A stretch of 64,000 bases of DNA, taken from Brevibacillus formosus. Lineage in GTDB: Bacteria; Bacillota; Bacilli; Brevibacillales; Brevibacillaceae. This document shows, piece by piece, positions 1-8,271 of the stretch. The notes beneath the pieces are model-generated. The model was not told the origin of the DNA and did no database searches. It was given only the letters and a program-made list of their open reading frames with translations. The stretch covers positions 62,001 to 126,000 of the forward strand of contig NZ_PXZL01000027.1 of the NCBI RefSeq assembly GCF_003013405.1, in the 5' to 3' direction. Position 1 is the first letter of the stretch. Each line of letters starts with the position of its first letter. The translations under genes were made by a program, and so were the position numbers.

Positions 1-3000
1 ATAACCGTAAATTGACTGATGAAGACCGAAACAAAGTCAACAGTTACCTTGCTTTAAAATACGGATTGACATTGAAAGATGAAAATAATGCTCCGATTGA
101 TTATGTGGCTAGCAATGGCTCAACAATGTGGAAAGCTAGCAACAACACTGGCTACGGCAACCGCATCACAGGGATCGGTCGTGATGAAGCAGGTGCTTTG
201 TATCAAAAGCAATCGAAATCTCAGGTTGACGGTGCCAATGTCACGCTTGCAATAGGCAATGTGATTCAAGAGACGAATGCCCAGAATACCAAGACGATTG
301 CTGAAGATAAATCATTCTTTGTTTTTAGCGATAACGGTGGAGACGTTACATTCGGGACTCCAATCACAAAAGATACAGAAAGTCTAAAACGTATTGGACG
401 CACCTATAAAGTAGAGAAAACGAATTGGCAAGATACAGACATTACGCTGCACGTAGACAAAGTAGCAGGTGCTTCCGGGTGGCCTTTGTATCTTGTTGTT
501 AGTGAGGATGAGCAATTCGATCAAAACGATGCATTCTATCCACTAACAGATGGCACAGCAACACTTAATAGTGCTGAATTTGCTAATGGCCATTATTTTA
601 CGATTGCCGCAACTGTACCCGTACCAACAGCTGCTACAATTGAGGAAACAGTAGCGGATGGCAATAAAATAACGGTGACGTTTGATCGAGGAGTAGAGTT
701 AACCGATTTAACTGGATTTACAATCACAGTTGATGGTACAGCTGTAGAAAACGGTGGTCTCACTTTCAAAGTTGACGAAAACGATTCTACAAAGCTAGTG
801 ATCACCTTGCCAGCAGGTACGAATGTTTCCGATAAAGCAGTAAACATTTCTTATGATGGCTTGGGGAACTTAAAAGGTACAAACGGTGTTCCAGTAGATC
901 CATTTAACAAAAATGTTGAGGATTCTGGGGCGACAATTACAATTACTGAACCAAGTGCCAATCCGGTCACTGTAACGAAGCCAGTGTTCAAAGGAACGTC
1001 AACAGCGGGATCTAAGGTGACCGTTGAGATTAAAGACAAAGCTGGCAATGTAGTAGATACTCCAACGGTAACAGTTGATGCAGAAGGCAACTGGGCGTTT
1101 ACACCTACCCAAGATTTAAAAGATGGTGAATACACCGTTGAGGTAACAGCGACGACAATAGACGGCAAGTCAGCCAAGGCGACAAAGTCTATTACCGTAG
1201 ATACAACACCAACCGAACCTGTCGTTGATAAATCGAAGCTGCAAGCCAAAGCAGATGAAATCAAGGCAGAGAACTTGACAGAAGAAGAGTACACAAGCGC
1301 GAGCTGGGCAGAACTGAAACAGGCGTTGGAAAAAGCGAATGCAGTGCTGGCTGATCCAAATGCAACCCAGCAAGAAGTAGACGAAGCGCTGGCGGCACTG
1401 ACAAAGGCGAGAGACGGTTTGAAAAAACCAGACGAGCCTACGCCTGCTGTCGACAAAACCAAGCTGCAAGCCAAAGCAGATGAAATCAAGGCTGAGAACT
1501 TGCAGGAAGAAGAGTACACAAGCGCGAGCTGGGCAGAACTGAAACAGGCGTTGGAAAAAGCGAATGCAGTGCTGGCTGATCCAAATGCAACCCAGCAAGA
1601 AGTAGACGAAGCGCTGGCGGCACTGACAAAGGCGAGAGACGGTTTGAAAAAACCAGACGAGCCTACGCCTACCGTCGACAAAACGAAGCTACAAGCCAAA
1701 GCGGATGAAATCAAGGCTGAGAATTTGAAAGAAGAAGAGTACACAAGCGCGAGCTGGGCAGAACTGAAACAGGCATTGGAAAAAGCGGATGCAGTGCTGG
1801 CTGATCCAAATGCAACCCAGCAAGAAGTAGACGAAGCGCTCTCGGCATTGAAAAAGGCCAGAGAAGGTTTGAAAAAACCAAGCGTGCCTACGCCTACACC
1901 AACACCTACAGTCGACAAATCGAAATTGCAAGCAAAAGCGGACGAAATCCAATCCGAGAATCTTACGGGTGAAGACTACACAAGCGAGAGCTGGGAAGAA
2001 CTGCAAAAAGCTTTGAGAAAAGCGGATGCAATACTGGCTGATCCAAATGCAACTCAAGAAGAAGTAGACAAAGCGCTCTCGGCATTGAAAAAGGCTAGAG
2101 AAGGGTTGAAAAAACCAGACGAGCCAACGCCAACGCCTACAGTCGACAAATCAAAGCTGCAAGCAAGAGTAGATGAAATCGACGATGAAGATTTGGATGA
2201 AGATGACTATACATCTTCAAGTTGGAGAAAGCTCGAAAAAGCATTGAAGCGAGCAAATGACGTACTGGAAGATCCTGACGCAACCCAAGACGAAGTAGAC
2301 GAAGCACTGGCTGAGCTAAAAAAAGCAAGAAGAGATTTAGAATCTGTCGACGAACGAGACAGAGACCGGGATAAAGAACGGAAAAAAGACCGGGAAAGCA
2401 CGAATCATGTTCAAAACCCGTTCTTTACTGGAGGCAGCTCCGGTAATGTAGAACCGAAGCCAAGTGAGCCAGCAAAAGAAGAAAACGACCAAACAGGCTA
2501 CATGAACGGCTATCCAACCGGAAACTTCGATCCAAATCGCCAAGTGACCCGTGCAGAAATGGCTATGATCCTGGTAAACACAGGAATGGTCAAGACTACA
2601 TCCGCAAGTGGAATGTTTATGGACGTAGCCGACCAACATTGGGCGGCAGATGCGATTAGAAGAGCGAATGAAGCAGGTCTGATGAACGGTTATGCAAATG
2701 GCACGTTCAATCCGGGAGGCGGAATCACGCGCGCGGAAATGGCGACCATTGTATACAAGCATCTGGGATTAAATGGAGACGGCATGCCGAACAACTTCTA
2801 CGATGTACCAGCAGATCACTGGGCAACTCAGATTATTGCGGCAGTAAGTAAAGAAGGCTACATGGCCGGCTATCCAGATGGTACATTCCATCCCCAAAAT
2901 ACATTGACTCGAGCAGAAACGGTCACCATCATCAATCGTTTGCTGAACCATTCACAGTTAAGCACGGTAATAGGACAAAGCTGGCCGGATGTACCCCCAA

Positions 3001-3044
3001 CCCATTGGGCGTACAAAGATATTGAAGCAGCAACCAAAAAGTAA
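1..3044 (+). CDS. SLH-domain surface protein, 5' end outside window
   Basis: The frame is open to the left edge, and codons before the first possible start (TTG at 12) continue the same motif, so the true start lies upstream. Domains seen: an N-terminal region with a YLALKYG motif typical of large secreted adhesin-like proteins; a SwmB/Ig-like segment at about residues 205-300; an Ig-like segment ending near residue 395; five FIVAR-like helical repeats of about 75 residues; a highly charged Asp/Arg/Lys linker; then SLH modules. Three GY..G.F.P....TRAE motifs are present, and the protein ends inside a fourth half-module (WPDVPPTHWAY). SLH domains bind pyruvylated secondary cell-wall polymer, so this should be a cell-surface protein. 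The ligand of the repeats is unknown. A terminator follows directly. Confidence 0.9.
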   Translation, partial: NRKLTDEDRNKVNSYLALKYGLTLKDENNAPIDYVASNGSTMWKASNNTGYGNRITGIGRDEAGALYQKQSKSQVDGANVTLAIGNVIQETNAQNTKTIAEDKSFFVFSDNGGDVTFGTPITKDTESLKRIGRTYKVEKTNWQDTDITLHVDKVAGASGWPLYLVVSEDEQFDQNDAFYPLTDGTATLNSAEFANGHYFTIAATVPVPTAATIEETVADGNKITVTFDRGVELTDLTGFTITVDGTAVENGGLTFKVDENDSTKLVITLPAGTNVSDKAVNISYDGLGNLKGTNGVPVDPFNKNVEDSGATITITEPSANPVTVTKPVFKGTSTAGSKVTVEIKDKAGNVVDTPTVTVDAEGNWAFTPTQDLKDGEYTVEVTATTIDGKSAKATKSITVDTTPTEPVVDKSKLQAKADEIKAENLTEEEYTSASWAELKQALEKANAVLADPNATQQEVDEALAALTKARDGLKKPDEPTPAVDKTKLQAKADEIKAENLQEEEYTSASWAELKQALEKANAVLADPNATQQEVDEALAALTKARDGLKKPDEPTPTVDKTKLQAKADEIKAENLKEEEYTSASWAELKQALEKADAVLADPNATQQEVDEALSALKKAREGLKKPSVPTPTPTPTVDKSKLQAKADEIQSENLTGEDYTSESWEELQKALRKADAILADPNATQEEVDKALSALKKAREGLKKPDEPTPTPTVDKSKLQARVDEIDDEDLDEDDYTSSSWRKLEKALKRANDVLEDPDATQDEVDEALAELKKARRDLESVDERDRDRDKERKKDRESTNHVQNPFFTGGSSGNVEPKPSEPAKEENDQTGYMNGYPTGNFDPNRQVTRAEMAMILVNTGMVKTTSASGMFMDVADQHWAADAIRRANEAGLMNGYANGTFNPGGGITRAEMATIVYKHLGLNGDGMPNNFYDVPADHWATQIIAAVSKEGYMAGYPDGTFHPQNTLTRAETVTIINRLLNHSQLSTVIGQSWPDVPPTHWAYKDIEAATKK
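1221..2345 (+). repeat. five tandem FIVAR-like coding repeats
   Basis: Five in-frame repeats of about 225-240 bp start near 1224, 1449, 1674, 1911 and 2139. Each encodes a VDKxKLQA...ADEI...YTS.SW.EL..AL..A...L.DPNATQ.EVD.AL module joined by Pro/Thr-rich linkers. The first three are nearly identical in DNA. The fourth is more diverged, and the fifth is strongly diverged and enriched in Asp. This pattern fits recent expansion at the 5' side of the array. Confidence 0.92.
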
Positions 3045-3071
3045 AGGGAACTCTCTTCCCTAATCCAAAAG

Positions 3072-3112
3072 AAGACCGGAGTGCATATTTTATATGCTTC
3101 TCCGGTCTTTTT
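3072..3112 (+). terminator. intrinsic terminator of the SLH gene
   Basis: A perfect 10-bp stem AAGACCGGAG/CTCCGGTCTT, with an AT-rich loop that can pair further (GCATAT/ATATGC), is followed by a T-run. It starts 28 nt after the stop codon. It is also placed to serve the convergent minus-strand gene that ends at 3116. Confidence 0.85.
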
Positions 3113-3115
3113 CGA

Positions 3116-3490
3116 CTACTCACATATACTGCAATTCGGGAAATTCCCTTGCAGGTAGGAATCCCACAGGTTATTGATAAATTCAATATTAATCTTGTTT
3201 TCAAACGCCTTGGAAATGAGACCAAAGTCGTCCGACGCATACCCTGCCAGCTCTGAATTCTGGGTTATCCGAAAAGTTTGCTTGAACACAAATTCCCTAA
3301 TTTCTCTGATCACGGTATTTTCAGAGGGGTCAATTTCATCAACTTTTTTGTAACTAGAACTCCATGCCGTATCAAATTCATCAGCGTCCCTAGCGTCTAA
3401 TTCAGCCTCCCAATCAACATCTTTATGGAAGACATTCTCTAAAAAACTATCATGACTGATTATCGAAAGTATCTCATTCGCTGTTTTCAA
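3116..3490 (-). CDS. hypothetical acidic protein, 124 aa
   Basis: I do not recognise the family. The upstream ATG at 3511 lies inside what looks like the ribosome binding site (GGGAGGGGG), so TTG at 3490, about 10 nt after that purine tract, is the better start. The product is acidic and soluble, without signal peptide or membrane segment, and ends in a Cys-containing tail (NCSICE). It lies between an SLH surface protein and a set of gene remnants. Its size and charge would suit a small immunity-type protein, but nothing in the sequence proves that. Confidence 0.6.
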   Translation of the reverse strand: MKTANEILSIISHDSFLENVFHKDVDWEAELDARDADEFDTAWSSSYKKVDEIDPSENTVIREIREFVFKQTFRITQNSELAGYASDDFGLISKAFENKINIEFINNLWDSYLQGNFPNCSICE

Positions 3491-3517
3491 CGGAACCCTA
3501 CCCCCTCCCATAATATA

Positions 3518-3585
3518 CTAATGGGAATCACTTTGAAGGACAATGGGATCTCGGTCTTCGTCATCAAATTGGCCAAGTGTCTGCG
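3518..3585 (-). pseudogene. short gene remnant sharing a 34-bp exact repeat with 6099-6132
   Basis: Read on the minus strand, an open segment encodes TLGQFDDEDRD and then a divergent tail to a stop at 3518. The 34 bases at 3548-3581 are identical to 6099-6132, where the same peptide sits in a longer open fragment. No start or upstream coding sequence is preserved. It is best read as the broken 3' end of a paralogue of the gene whose remnant lies at 6060-6227. Confidence 0.5.
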
Positions 3586-3704
3586 TTAAAACGATCCTGA
3601 ATGAGGGAAAGGTTGTGCTTGACATCATGAAGAAAAGCTAGAATAAACTATGGATATCTATTAGATCAATTCAGCGCGTAAAGCGGGAAAAAGGTGATCA
3701 CCAA

Positions 3705-4283
3705 ATGAGAGCAAACCGGATGGAAGCGTTCAGCGATGGCGTGCTGGCAATTATCATTACGATTATGGTATTAGAATTCAAAGTACCAGAAGGCCACGAC
3801 TGGCATTCGTTAATCGAACTAAGTCCAAAAGTTCTTAGCTACATATTCAGTTTCATTTATATCGGCATCTACTGGAACAACCATCATCATCTGCTGCACA
3901 TGGTTCGTACAATGAACGGGCGACTCATGTGGCTGAATTTGATATTGCTCTTCTGGCTATCCCTTATTCCGTTCACGACCGCGTGGATGGGGGAAAGCCA
4001 GTTTGCGCCCACTCCGATGGCATTGTACGGGATCATTCTTCTGCTTGCAGCGATTTCTTACAGGCTGCTTCAGCTCGCAATCATTAGCCAGCATTCTGGA
4101 GATTCTGCATTCGTAAAGTCAATGGGCAGGGACTGGAAGGTGAAAATATCTCCTGTTCTTTATTTGCTCGCGATATTAACCGCGTATGTGGGTCCATGGG
4201 TATCGGGCTTCTTTTATGTACTCGTTGCCGCGATCTGGGTCGTGCCGGAAAAGCGAATCGAGCATATTTTGAGAAGCGAATAA
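3705..4283 (+). CDS. TMEM175-family (DUF1211) membrane protein
   Basis: The N-terminus carries the family hallmark RMEAFSDGVLAI (R...FSD). Five to six hydrophobic helices fill the rest of the 192 residues, which is the usual length of prokaryotic TMEM175. Members of this family form potassium channels in the membrane. The start ATG follows AAAGGTGATCACCAA, a good ribosome binding site. The gene is transcribed alone and ends at a terminator about 30 nt downstream. The physiological role is inferred from the family only. Confidence 0.88.
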   Translation: MRANRMEAFSDGVLAIIITIMVLEFKVPEGHDWHSLIELSPKVLSYIFSFIYIGIYWNNHHHLLHMVRTMNGRLMWLNLILLFWLSLIPFTTAWMGESQFAPTPMALYGIILLLAAISYRLLQLAIISQHSGDSAFVKSMGRDWKVKISPVLYLLAILTAYVGPWVSGFFYVLVAAIWVVPEKRIEHILRSE

Positions 4284-4312
4284 TTGGACCTGAGAAAAGT
4301 ATAGGAAACGAA

Positions 4313-4346
4313 AAGAAGTCTCCAAACGGGAGGCTACTTTTTTTTC
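4313..4346 (+). terminator. terminator after the TMEM175 gene
   Basis: Stem AAGAAGTCTCC/GGAGGCTACTT with one A-A mismatch and one G-U pair, followed by eight T residues. Confidence 0.75.
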
Positions 4347-4380
4347 AAGAGCTTGTCGTTACAGACCCAAAGATGAAAGG

Positions 4381-5115
4381 ATGAGGGTGAAGGAAATGGA
4401 ACAAGAGCTCGTTGCCTTAGCGTGCGGGGTATGCAAAGGAGTATCAGAGCGCATAAGAACGGAATGTGAGCTGTTTGATATTGCTGGCTTCGAAAATGAT
4501 AGTATGGAATGGTCAGATTATGAAAACGAAGTTCCCCCGTTGGATGAGCGCCATTGGCTGCGTTCTAATCGCCCGCCTGAGCGAGGTCAGGTTAGAACGG
4601 TGAAGGTCTCCCATCCTTTCCATATGAGGATTGGCGAACCCTTTTGGATCATGTACACGCCGGTACTCTCCAGTTTTAATGGATGGGATTCGCATCCCGA
4701 AGAGATTGAACAATCTTCTTTTGTACGGTGTTCCATTGAACGTGTAATTGAGCGGAATGAGTTTAAAGCTTGGTTGTGCGTAAAGATTTTAGATGTATGG
4801 ATGATTCAGGATTACAACAAGAGATTTCCGGAAAGAGACGGAAGGGAAGGTTATTTAGAGGGTTTTGAGATGTTTGGAGATCCTTACATATTCAACTACC
4901 AGAACTGTCTATTTATCAGTGCTGGTTCACAGGGGAATATCGGTGTATGGGGACTCGTAAAACGAATAGATGGTCAGTACCATATGTTCGTATATGGAGA
5001 TTGGGACTTTCATACGAATAATGCTTATGGAGGAAACATCCTGCTACCTAAGGAGCGGATCGATGGATGGCTCAAGCAGGCGATGGAGAATAATCGTTTT
5101 GAAACGATTGATTAG
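4381..5115 (+). CDS. hypothetical protein, up to 244 aa
   Basis: I do not recognise the family. The protein is soluble and acidic, rich in Trp, Tyr and Phe, and has no signal peptide or membrane segment. The start is uncertain: ATG at 4381 is almost on top of AAAGG, while GTG at 4387 or ATG at 4396 are better spaced from AAAGGATGAGGGTG. Codon use and the well-formed terminator right after the stop support a real single-gene unit. It stands in a region of small accessory genes and remnants. Confidence 0.7.
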   Translation: MRVKEMEQELVALACGVCKGVSERIRTECELFDIAGFENDSMEWSDYENEVPPLDERHWLRSNRPPERGQVRTVKVSHPFHMRIGEPFWIMYTPVLSSFNGWDSHPEEIEQSSFVRCSIERVIERNEFKAWLCVKILDVWMIQDYNKRFPERDGREGYLEGFEMFGDPYIFNYQNCLFISAGSQGNIGVWGLVKRIDGQYHMFVYGDWDFHTNNAYGGNILLPKERIDGWLKQAMENNRFETID

Positions 5116-5129
5116 TATTTGAGAGAGTG

Positions 5130-5166
5130 AAAGGAGCTGGCCGCCGCAGCTCCTTTCTTATTTTTT
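5130..5166 (+). terminator. terminator after the 244-aa gene
   Basis: Perfect 10-bp stem AAAGGAGCTG/CAGCTCCTTT with a GC-rich 7-nt loop, then CTTATTTTTT. Confidence 0.85.
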
Positions 5167-5314
5167 ACAAATGCTTTAGGTATTTCCTGTAATTTTCCAT
5201 GTCGTGCTATGATAAGCATGAGGTAGGAGTTTGAATATAGAGCTATAACGTAGGCCGAACGATTTTAGTACTGCTTAAAAATGAAAAACCATATGAAATG
5301 ATGGGGCGATATGG

Positions 5315-5962
5315 ATGAGAGCGTATATACAGGCAAACAAAAGTGGAGAATTCTACAATGTAAATGCATTTATTGCTTTTGAAGGTTTCGCTTCATTAGG
5401 ATGGGAGATCATTAAGTTTCATGATGTTAATGAAATGAAAGAAAATAATCCAGAAGACATAGTAGTTGGCGGTATTGGCAACGTGAGAAGACGTCTTGAA
5501 AAATTAGGGATAGAAAGAAGCCAAAGAGAGATAGATTATCCAGATTCTTTGTCTAGTTATTTTGGCAGGAAAATATGGACTACAAGAATATAAAGATTTT
5601 ATAGGATTGATTGAACAACATGAGGATACGAATATTTGGTGTTCGGAAATCGTTGATTTTGTGACGGAATGGCGTTGCTTTATACGATATGGAGAAATAC
5701 TTGATGTCAGGCAGTATAAAGGTGCCTGGGATTCAAAATTAGATCTACGTGTTATAAAAAGTGCTGTTAAGGATTTTATTGATGCGCCAGCCGCATATGG
5801 TTTAGATTTTGGAATTGATCGAGATGGGAATATGAAGCTGTAGAGGTTAATGATGGTCATTCCTTAGGGACTTATGGAATCGCTCCTATAAACTATGCGA
5901 AGCTTCTTTCAGCCAGATGGTCAGAATTAACAGGGACTAAAGACTATTTAAAAAGCCTATAG
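5315..5962 (+). pseudogene. broken ATP-grasp (DUF4343-like) gene
   Basis: Three consecutive segments match one ATP-grasp protein. The first encodes the N-terminus through IVVGGIGNVRRRL and SSYFGRKIW, then stops at 5593. The second, in another frame (about 5592-5843), encodes EHEDTNIWCSEIVDFVTEWRCF and GEILDVRQYKG. The third, shifted again near 5838, encodes VEVNDGHSLGTYG and LLSARWSELT up to the stop at 5962. The section normally lying between the GRKIW and CSEIV motifs in this family is missing, which implies an internal deletion besides the frameshifts. Intact relatives are about 240-250 aa and are thought to ligate ATP-activated carboxylates. This copy should be inactive. Confidence 0.75.
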
Positions 5963-6059
5963 TTTATGAGGCGAACTATGCCCGAGGAGGCAAAATAAAA
6001 TCAAAAAGGCTGACTTTTCACAGTGCCTTGCCACCGGAATCGCCAGCCTATTGTGCAGA

Positions 6060-6227
6060 TTATCCTACACCATCACGTTCTAACAAGGAATAAAAATTAT
6101 CTCGGTCTTCGTCATCAAATTGGCCAAGTGTCCGTATCCTAACAAATTCATGTCCGCCATACATGCCAATTTCCTCACCGTATCCATTGTAGAGCGCGAT
6201 CATATTGACATCCTGATTCAACTCTTC
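6060..6227 (-). pseudogene. C-terminal gene remnant (55 codons)
   Basis: An open minus-strand segment runs from an in-frame stop just upstream to a TAA at 6060. It encodes a peptide with NMIALYNGYGEEIGMYGGHE, then FVRIRTLGQFDDEDRD and SLLERDGVG. There is no start codon with a ribosome binding site. The composition looks like real protein rather than chance, and a 34-bp stretch is repeated exactly at 3548-3581. I do not recognise the family. Confidence 0.55.
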
Positions 6228-6238
6228 TCAAGCTTACA

Positions 6239-6379
6239 TTAACTTTCCCCAGAATTATCATTTTTCTTCTTCTTGTTGCTAATCCATTTCCATATCCCAA
6301 TCACAATCAAGATGATGAGTGCGATATGAATCGCTCCGATGTGAGCAAGGCTGCTCATTAGCGCCGTAAGAAAAGTCAA
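6239..6379 (-). CDS. 46-aa single-span membrane protein after lanT
   Basis: TTG at 6379 is preceded by AAAGGAG at 9-nt spacing, whereas the longer ATG start at 6460 would overlap lanT and has no such site. The product has one hydrophobic helix (IHIALIILIVIGIWKWI) and a Lys/Asn/Ser-rich tail (SNKKKKN). It starts 31 nt after the lanT stop on the same strand, so it is probably the last gene of the lanthipeptide operon. No LanI or LanFEG is present, so an immunity or accessory role is attractive but unproven. No family match is recognised. Confidence 0.6.
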   Translation of the reverse strand: MTFLTALMSSLAHIGAIHIALIILIVIGIWKWISNKKKKNDNSGES

Positions 6380-6410
6380 AGTCGTCCGCTCCTTTTTAGC
6401 AAAGTGTGTG

Positions 6411-8252
6411 TCAACTTTGGGAAACAAAGGGTGACGCTTGCAGATTATACAAGCTGGCATACTTTTGTTGTAAACGAATCAACTCGGTGTGGGTACCAAA
6501 TTCAACGATTCTTCCTTGATCCAGTACCATGATTTGATCAGCATACTGAGCGGATGAGTAACGGTGGGAAATAAATATTCCCATTCGCTCTTTGGTCAAC
6601 AGATTAAATGAATCAAATACTTCTTTTTCTGCCATAGGGTCCAGTGATGCACTTGGTTCGTCGAGAATATAGAGGTCTGCATTTCGGAGGAAAGCTCTAG
6701 CAATGGCGATGCGTTGCCACTGTCCGCCCGATAACTGAAGACCTTCTGTGAACCATTTTCCCAACTGAGTATCCAAACCTTGTTCAAAACCTTCTGCCAA
6801 GCTTCGCATGCCTGATTTTTCAAGTGCGTGATATAGCTTGTCATCCTGGTGAAGAAGAGAAAGATCACCGAACCCGACATTGTTACGAATAGACATCTCA
6901 TACTGCATAAAATCTTGAAAGACGACCCCGATTTTTGCTCGAATCTGTTCCATATCAAAAGCGTTCAAGTCGGTTCCATTAATCAGTATTTGTCCTTCAT
7001 AGTCTTTATATAACAAGGTAAGCAGTTTGACTAATGTCGTTTTACCGGACCCATTCTCGCCTACAATCGCCAGCGACTCTCCTTTTCTTATCTTGAAAGA
7101 GAGGTTTTGAAGAACGGGTCGTGCTGTTTCCGGGTATGTAAATGAAACATTGACGAACTCGATACTTTCAAGAACAAAAGGGTCGTTTTCTTGAGGAGTA
7201 GTGATAGCCACTTTCTGTAGTTTGACTGGATCAGACGAATTTCTTTCTAAAAAGAGGAACAGCTGTTCCACAAACATATTGTGCTGAGACAGTCCAATCA
7301 GGGAATGCATCAACGACTGCGACGTCGTTTGGGTTAAAGTAATCCCCTGAATATAACTAACCAAATTCCCTAGCAGAATCTCTTTCAGAAAAGCCGCTTT
7401 TATAGCGATAAAGCTCATAAAACCAATCATCGCAATCGTCAAACTTTCGAAAACAAGCGAGGTCTTCAAACGAATTGTGGCGATCTTTTTGTCTTCATAA
7501 AAAAACTGAGTGATCATATCGCGAAATTGTGTGATGAGATAGGAGCCAAGTTTATAAATTTGTACTTCCTTAAATGCACGATCGTGGGTTAATAAATGAC
7601 TGATGTACCAGCCTCTTCTTTCCCTTTCAGCTCTACTCCAACGAATATAGAACTCCTGTTGACTTAATCGCAAATAGGAATAGAAGGAGATAAGCGGAAA
7701 CAACACCAGAATGAAAACAACCCACCATTTCCAAAAGATGAGAAACAGCGAAGTAGAAACCAGAGAAATAACACCGGATACAATACTTAGAACCAGCTCA
7801 AAAATCTGATAGGGGCGGTAGCTGGTTTCTTGTTGGGCACGCTTTAGCTGATCTTGCACCTCTGCATTTTCAAAATCAGCTAACCCCATCGCATTCGCTT
7901 TATCCAACACCATTTCACGGAGACGATTTGATAGCAGGGATTGAAACAATCCTTCGACATAATTCTGAATGAGGGTAACGAGTTGTTTCACTAAAATGAA
8001 GGAAATGAAGAAAAGGAAGCTGATTACGACAGTATCCCCATCTTGGCTTATTCCACTGGAAACAGCGTTAACAAGTTCCTGGGTAACATACAGCATACCA
8101 ACAGGGAACAGCCCTTGGAGTATATTCAGAATCACAATGGTGATAAAATATCCTTTTTGTACAGTCCAGAAAAGGCGAAAAATTTTCGGCCAGTTTCGAA
8201 AAGACTGGATGACAGTCTTTAGGGTAAACAAATCTTCTGTTGGTCCGTACAT
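6411..8252 (-). CDS. lanT: lanthipeptide ABC exporter LanT (class I type)
   Basis: The 613-aa protein combines an N-terminal six-helix ABC exporter domain (about residues 30-340) with an ATPase domain. Walker A GENGSGKT is near residue 397, the signature LSGGQ near 505 and Walker B LYILDEPS near 527. The N-terminal C39 peptidase found in class II transporters is absent, so this exporter should not cleave the leader. Length and layout match NisT and SpaT. It starts 19 nt after lanC behind GGGGAGA and should export the modified lanthipeptide. The substrate is inferred from the neighbouring genes. Confidence 0.9.
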   Translation of the reverse strand: MYGPTEDLFTLKTVIQSFRNWPKIFRLFWTVQKGYFITIVILNILQGLFPVGMLYVTQELVNAVSSGISQDGDTVVISFLFFISFILVKQLVTLIQNYVEGLFQSLLSNRLREMVLDKANAMGLADFENAEVQDQLKRAQQETSYRPYQIFELVLSIVSGVISLVSTSLFLIFWKWWVVFILVLFPLISFYSYLRLSQQEFYIRWSRAERERRGWYISHLLTHDRAFKEVQIYKLGSYLITQFRDMITQFFYEDKKIATIRLKTSLVFESLTIAMIGFMSFIAIKAAFLKEILLGNLVSYIQGITLTQTTSQSLMHSLIGLSQHNMFVEQLFLFLERNSSDPVKLQKVAITTPQENDPFVLESIEFVNVSFTYPETARPVLQNLSFKIRKGESLAIVGENGSGKTTLVKLLTLLYKDYEGQILINGTDLNAFDMEQIRAKIGVVFQDFMQYEMSIRNNVGFGDLSLLHQDDKLYHALEKSGMRSLAEGFEQGLDTQLGKWFTEGLQLSGGQWQRIAIARAFLRNADLYILDEPSASLDPMAEKEVFDSFNLLTKERMGIFISHRYSSAQYADQIMVLDQGRIVEFGTHTELIRLQQKYASLYNLQASPFVSQS

Positions 8253-8271
8253 GTAGTCTCCCCTAACTCAG

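Noticed and set aside
851-1918. 355-codon minus-strand open frame
   Set aside because: It lies opposite the SLH gene's repeats and is Ser/Ala/Val-rich through complementarity with them. No ribosome binding site or recognisable motif.
1221-2345. Possible CRISPR-like repeats
   Set aside because: The repeats are 225-240 bp, in frame and translated within a surface protein. No short repeat-spacer array exists in the window.
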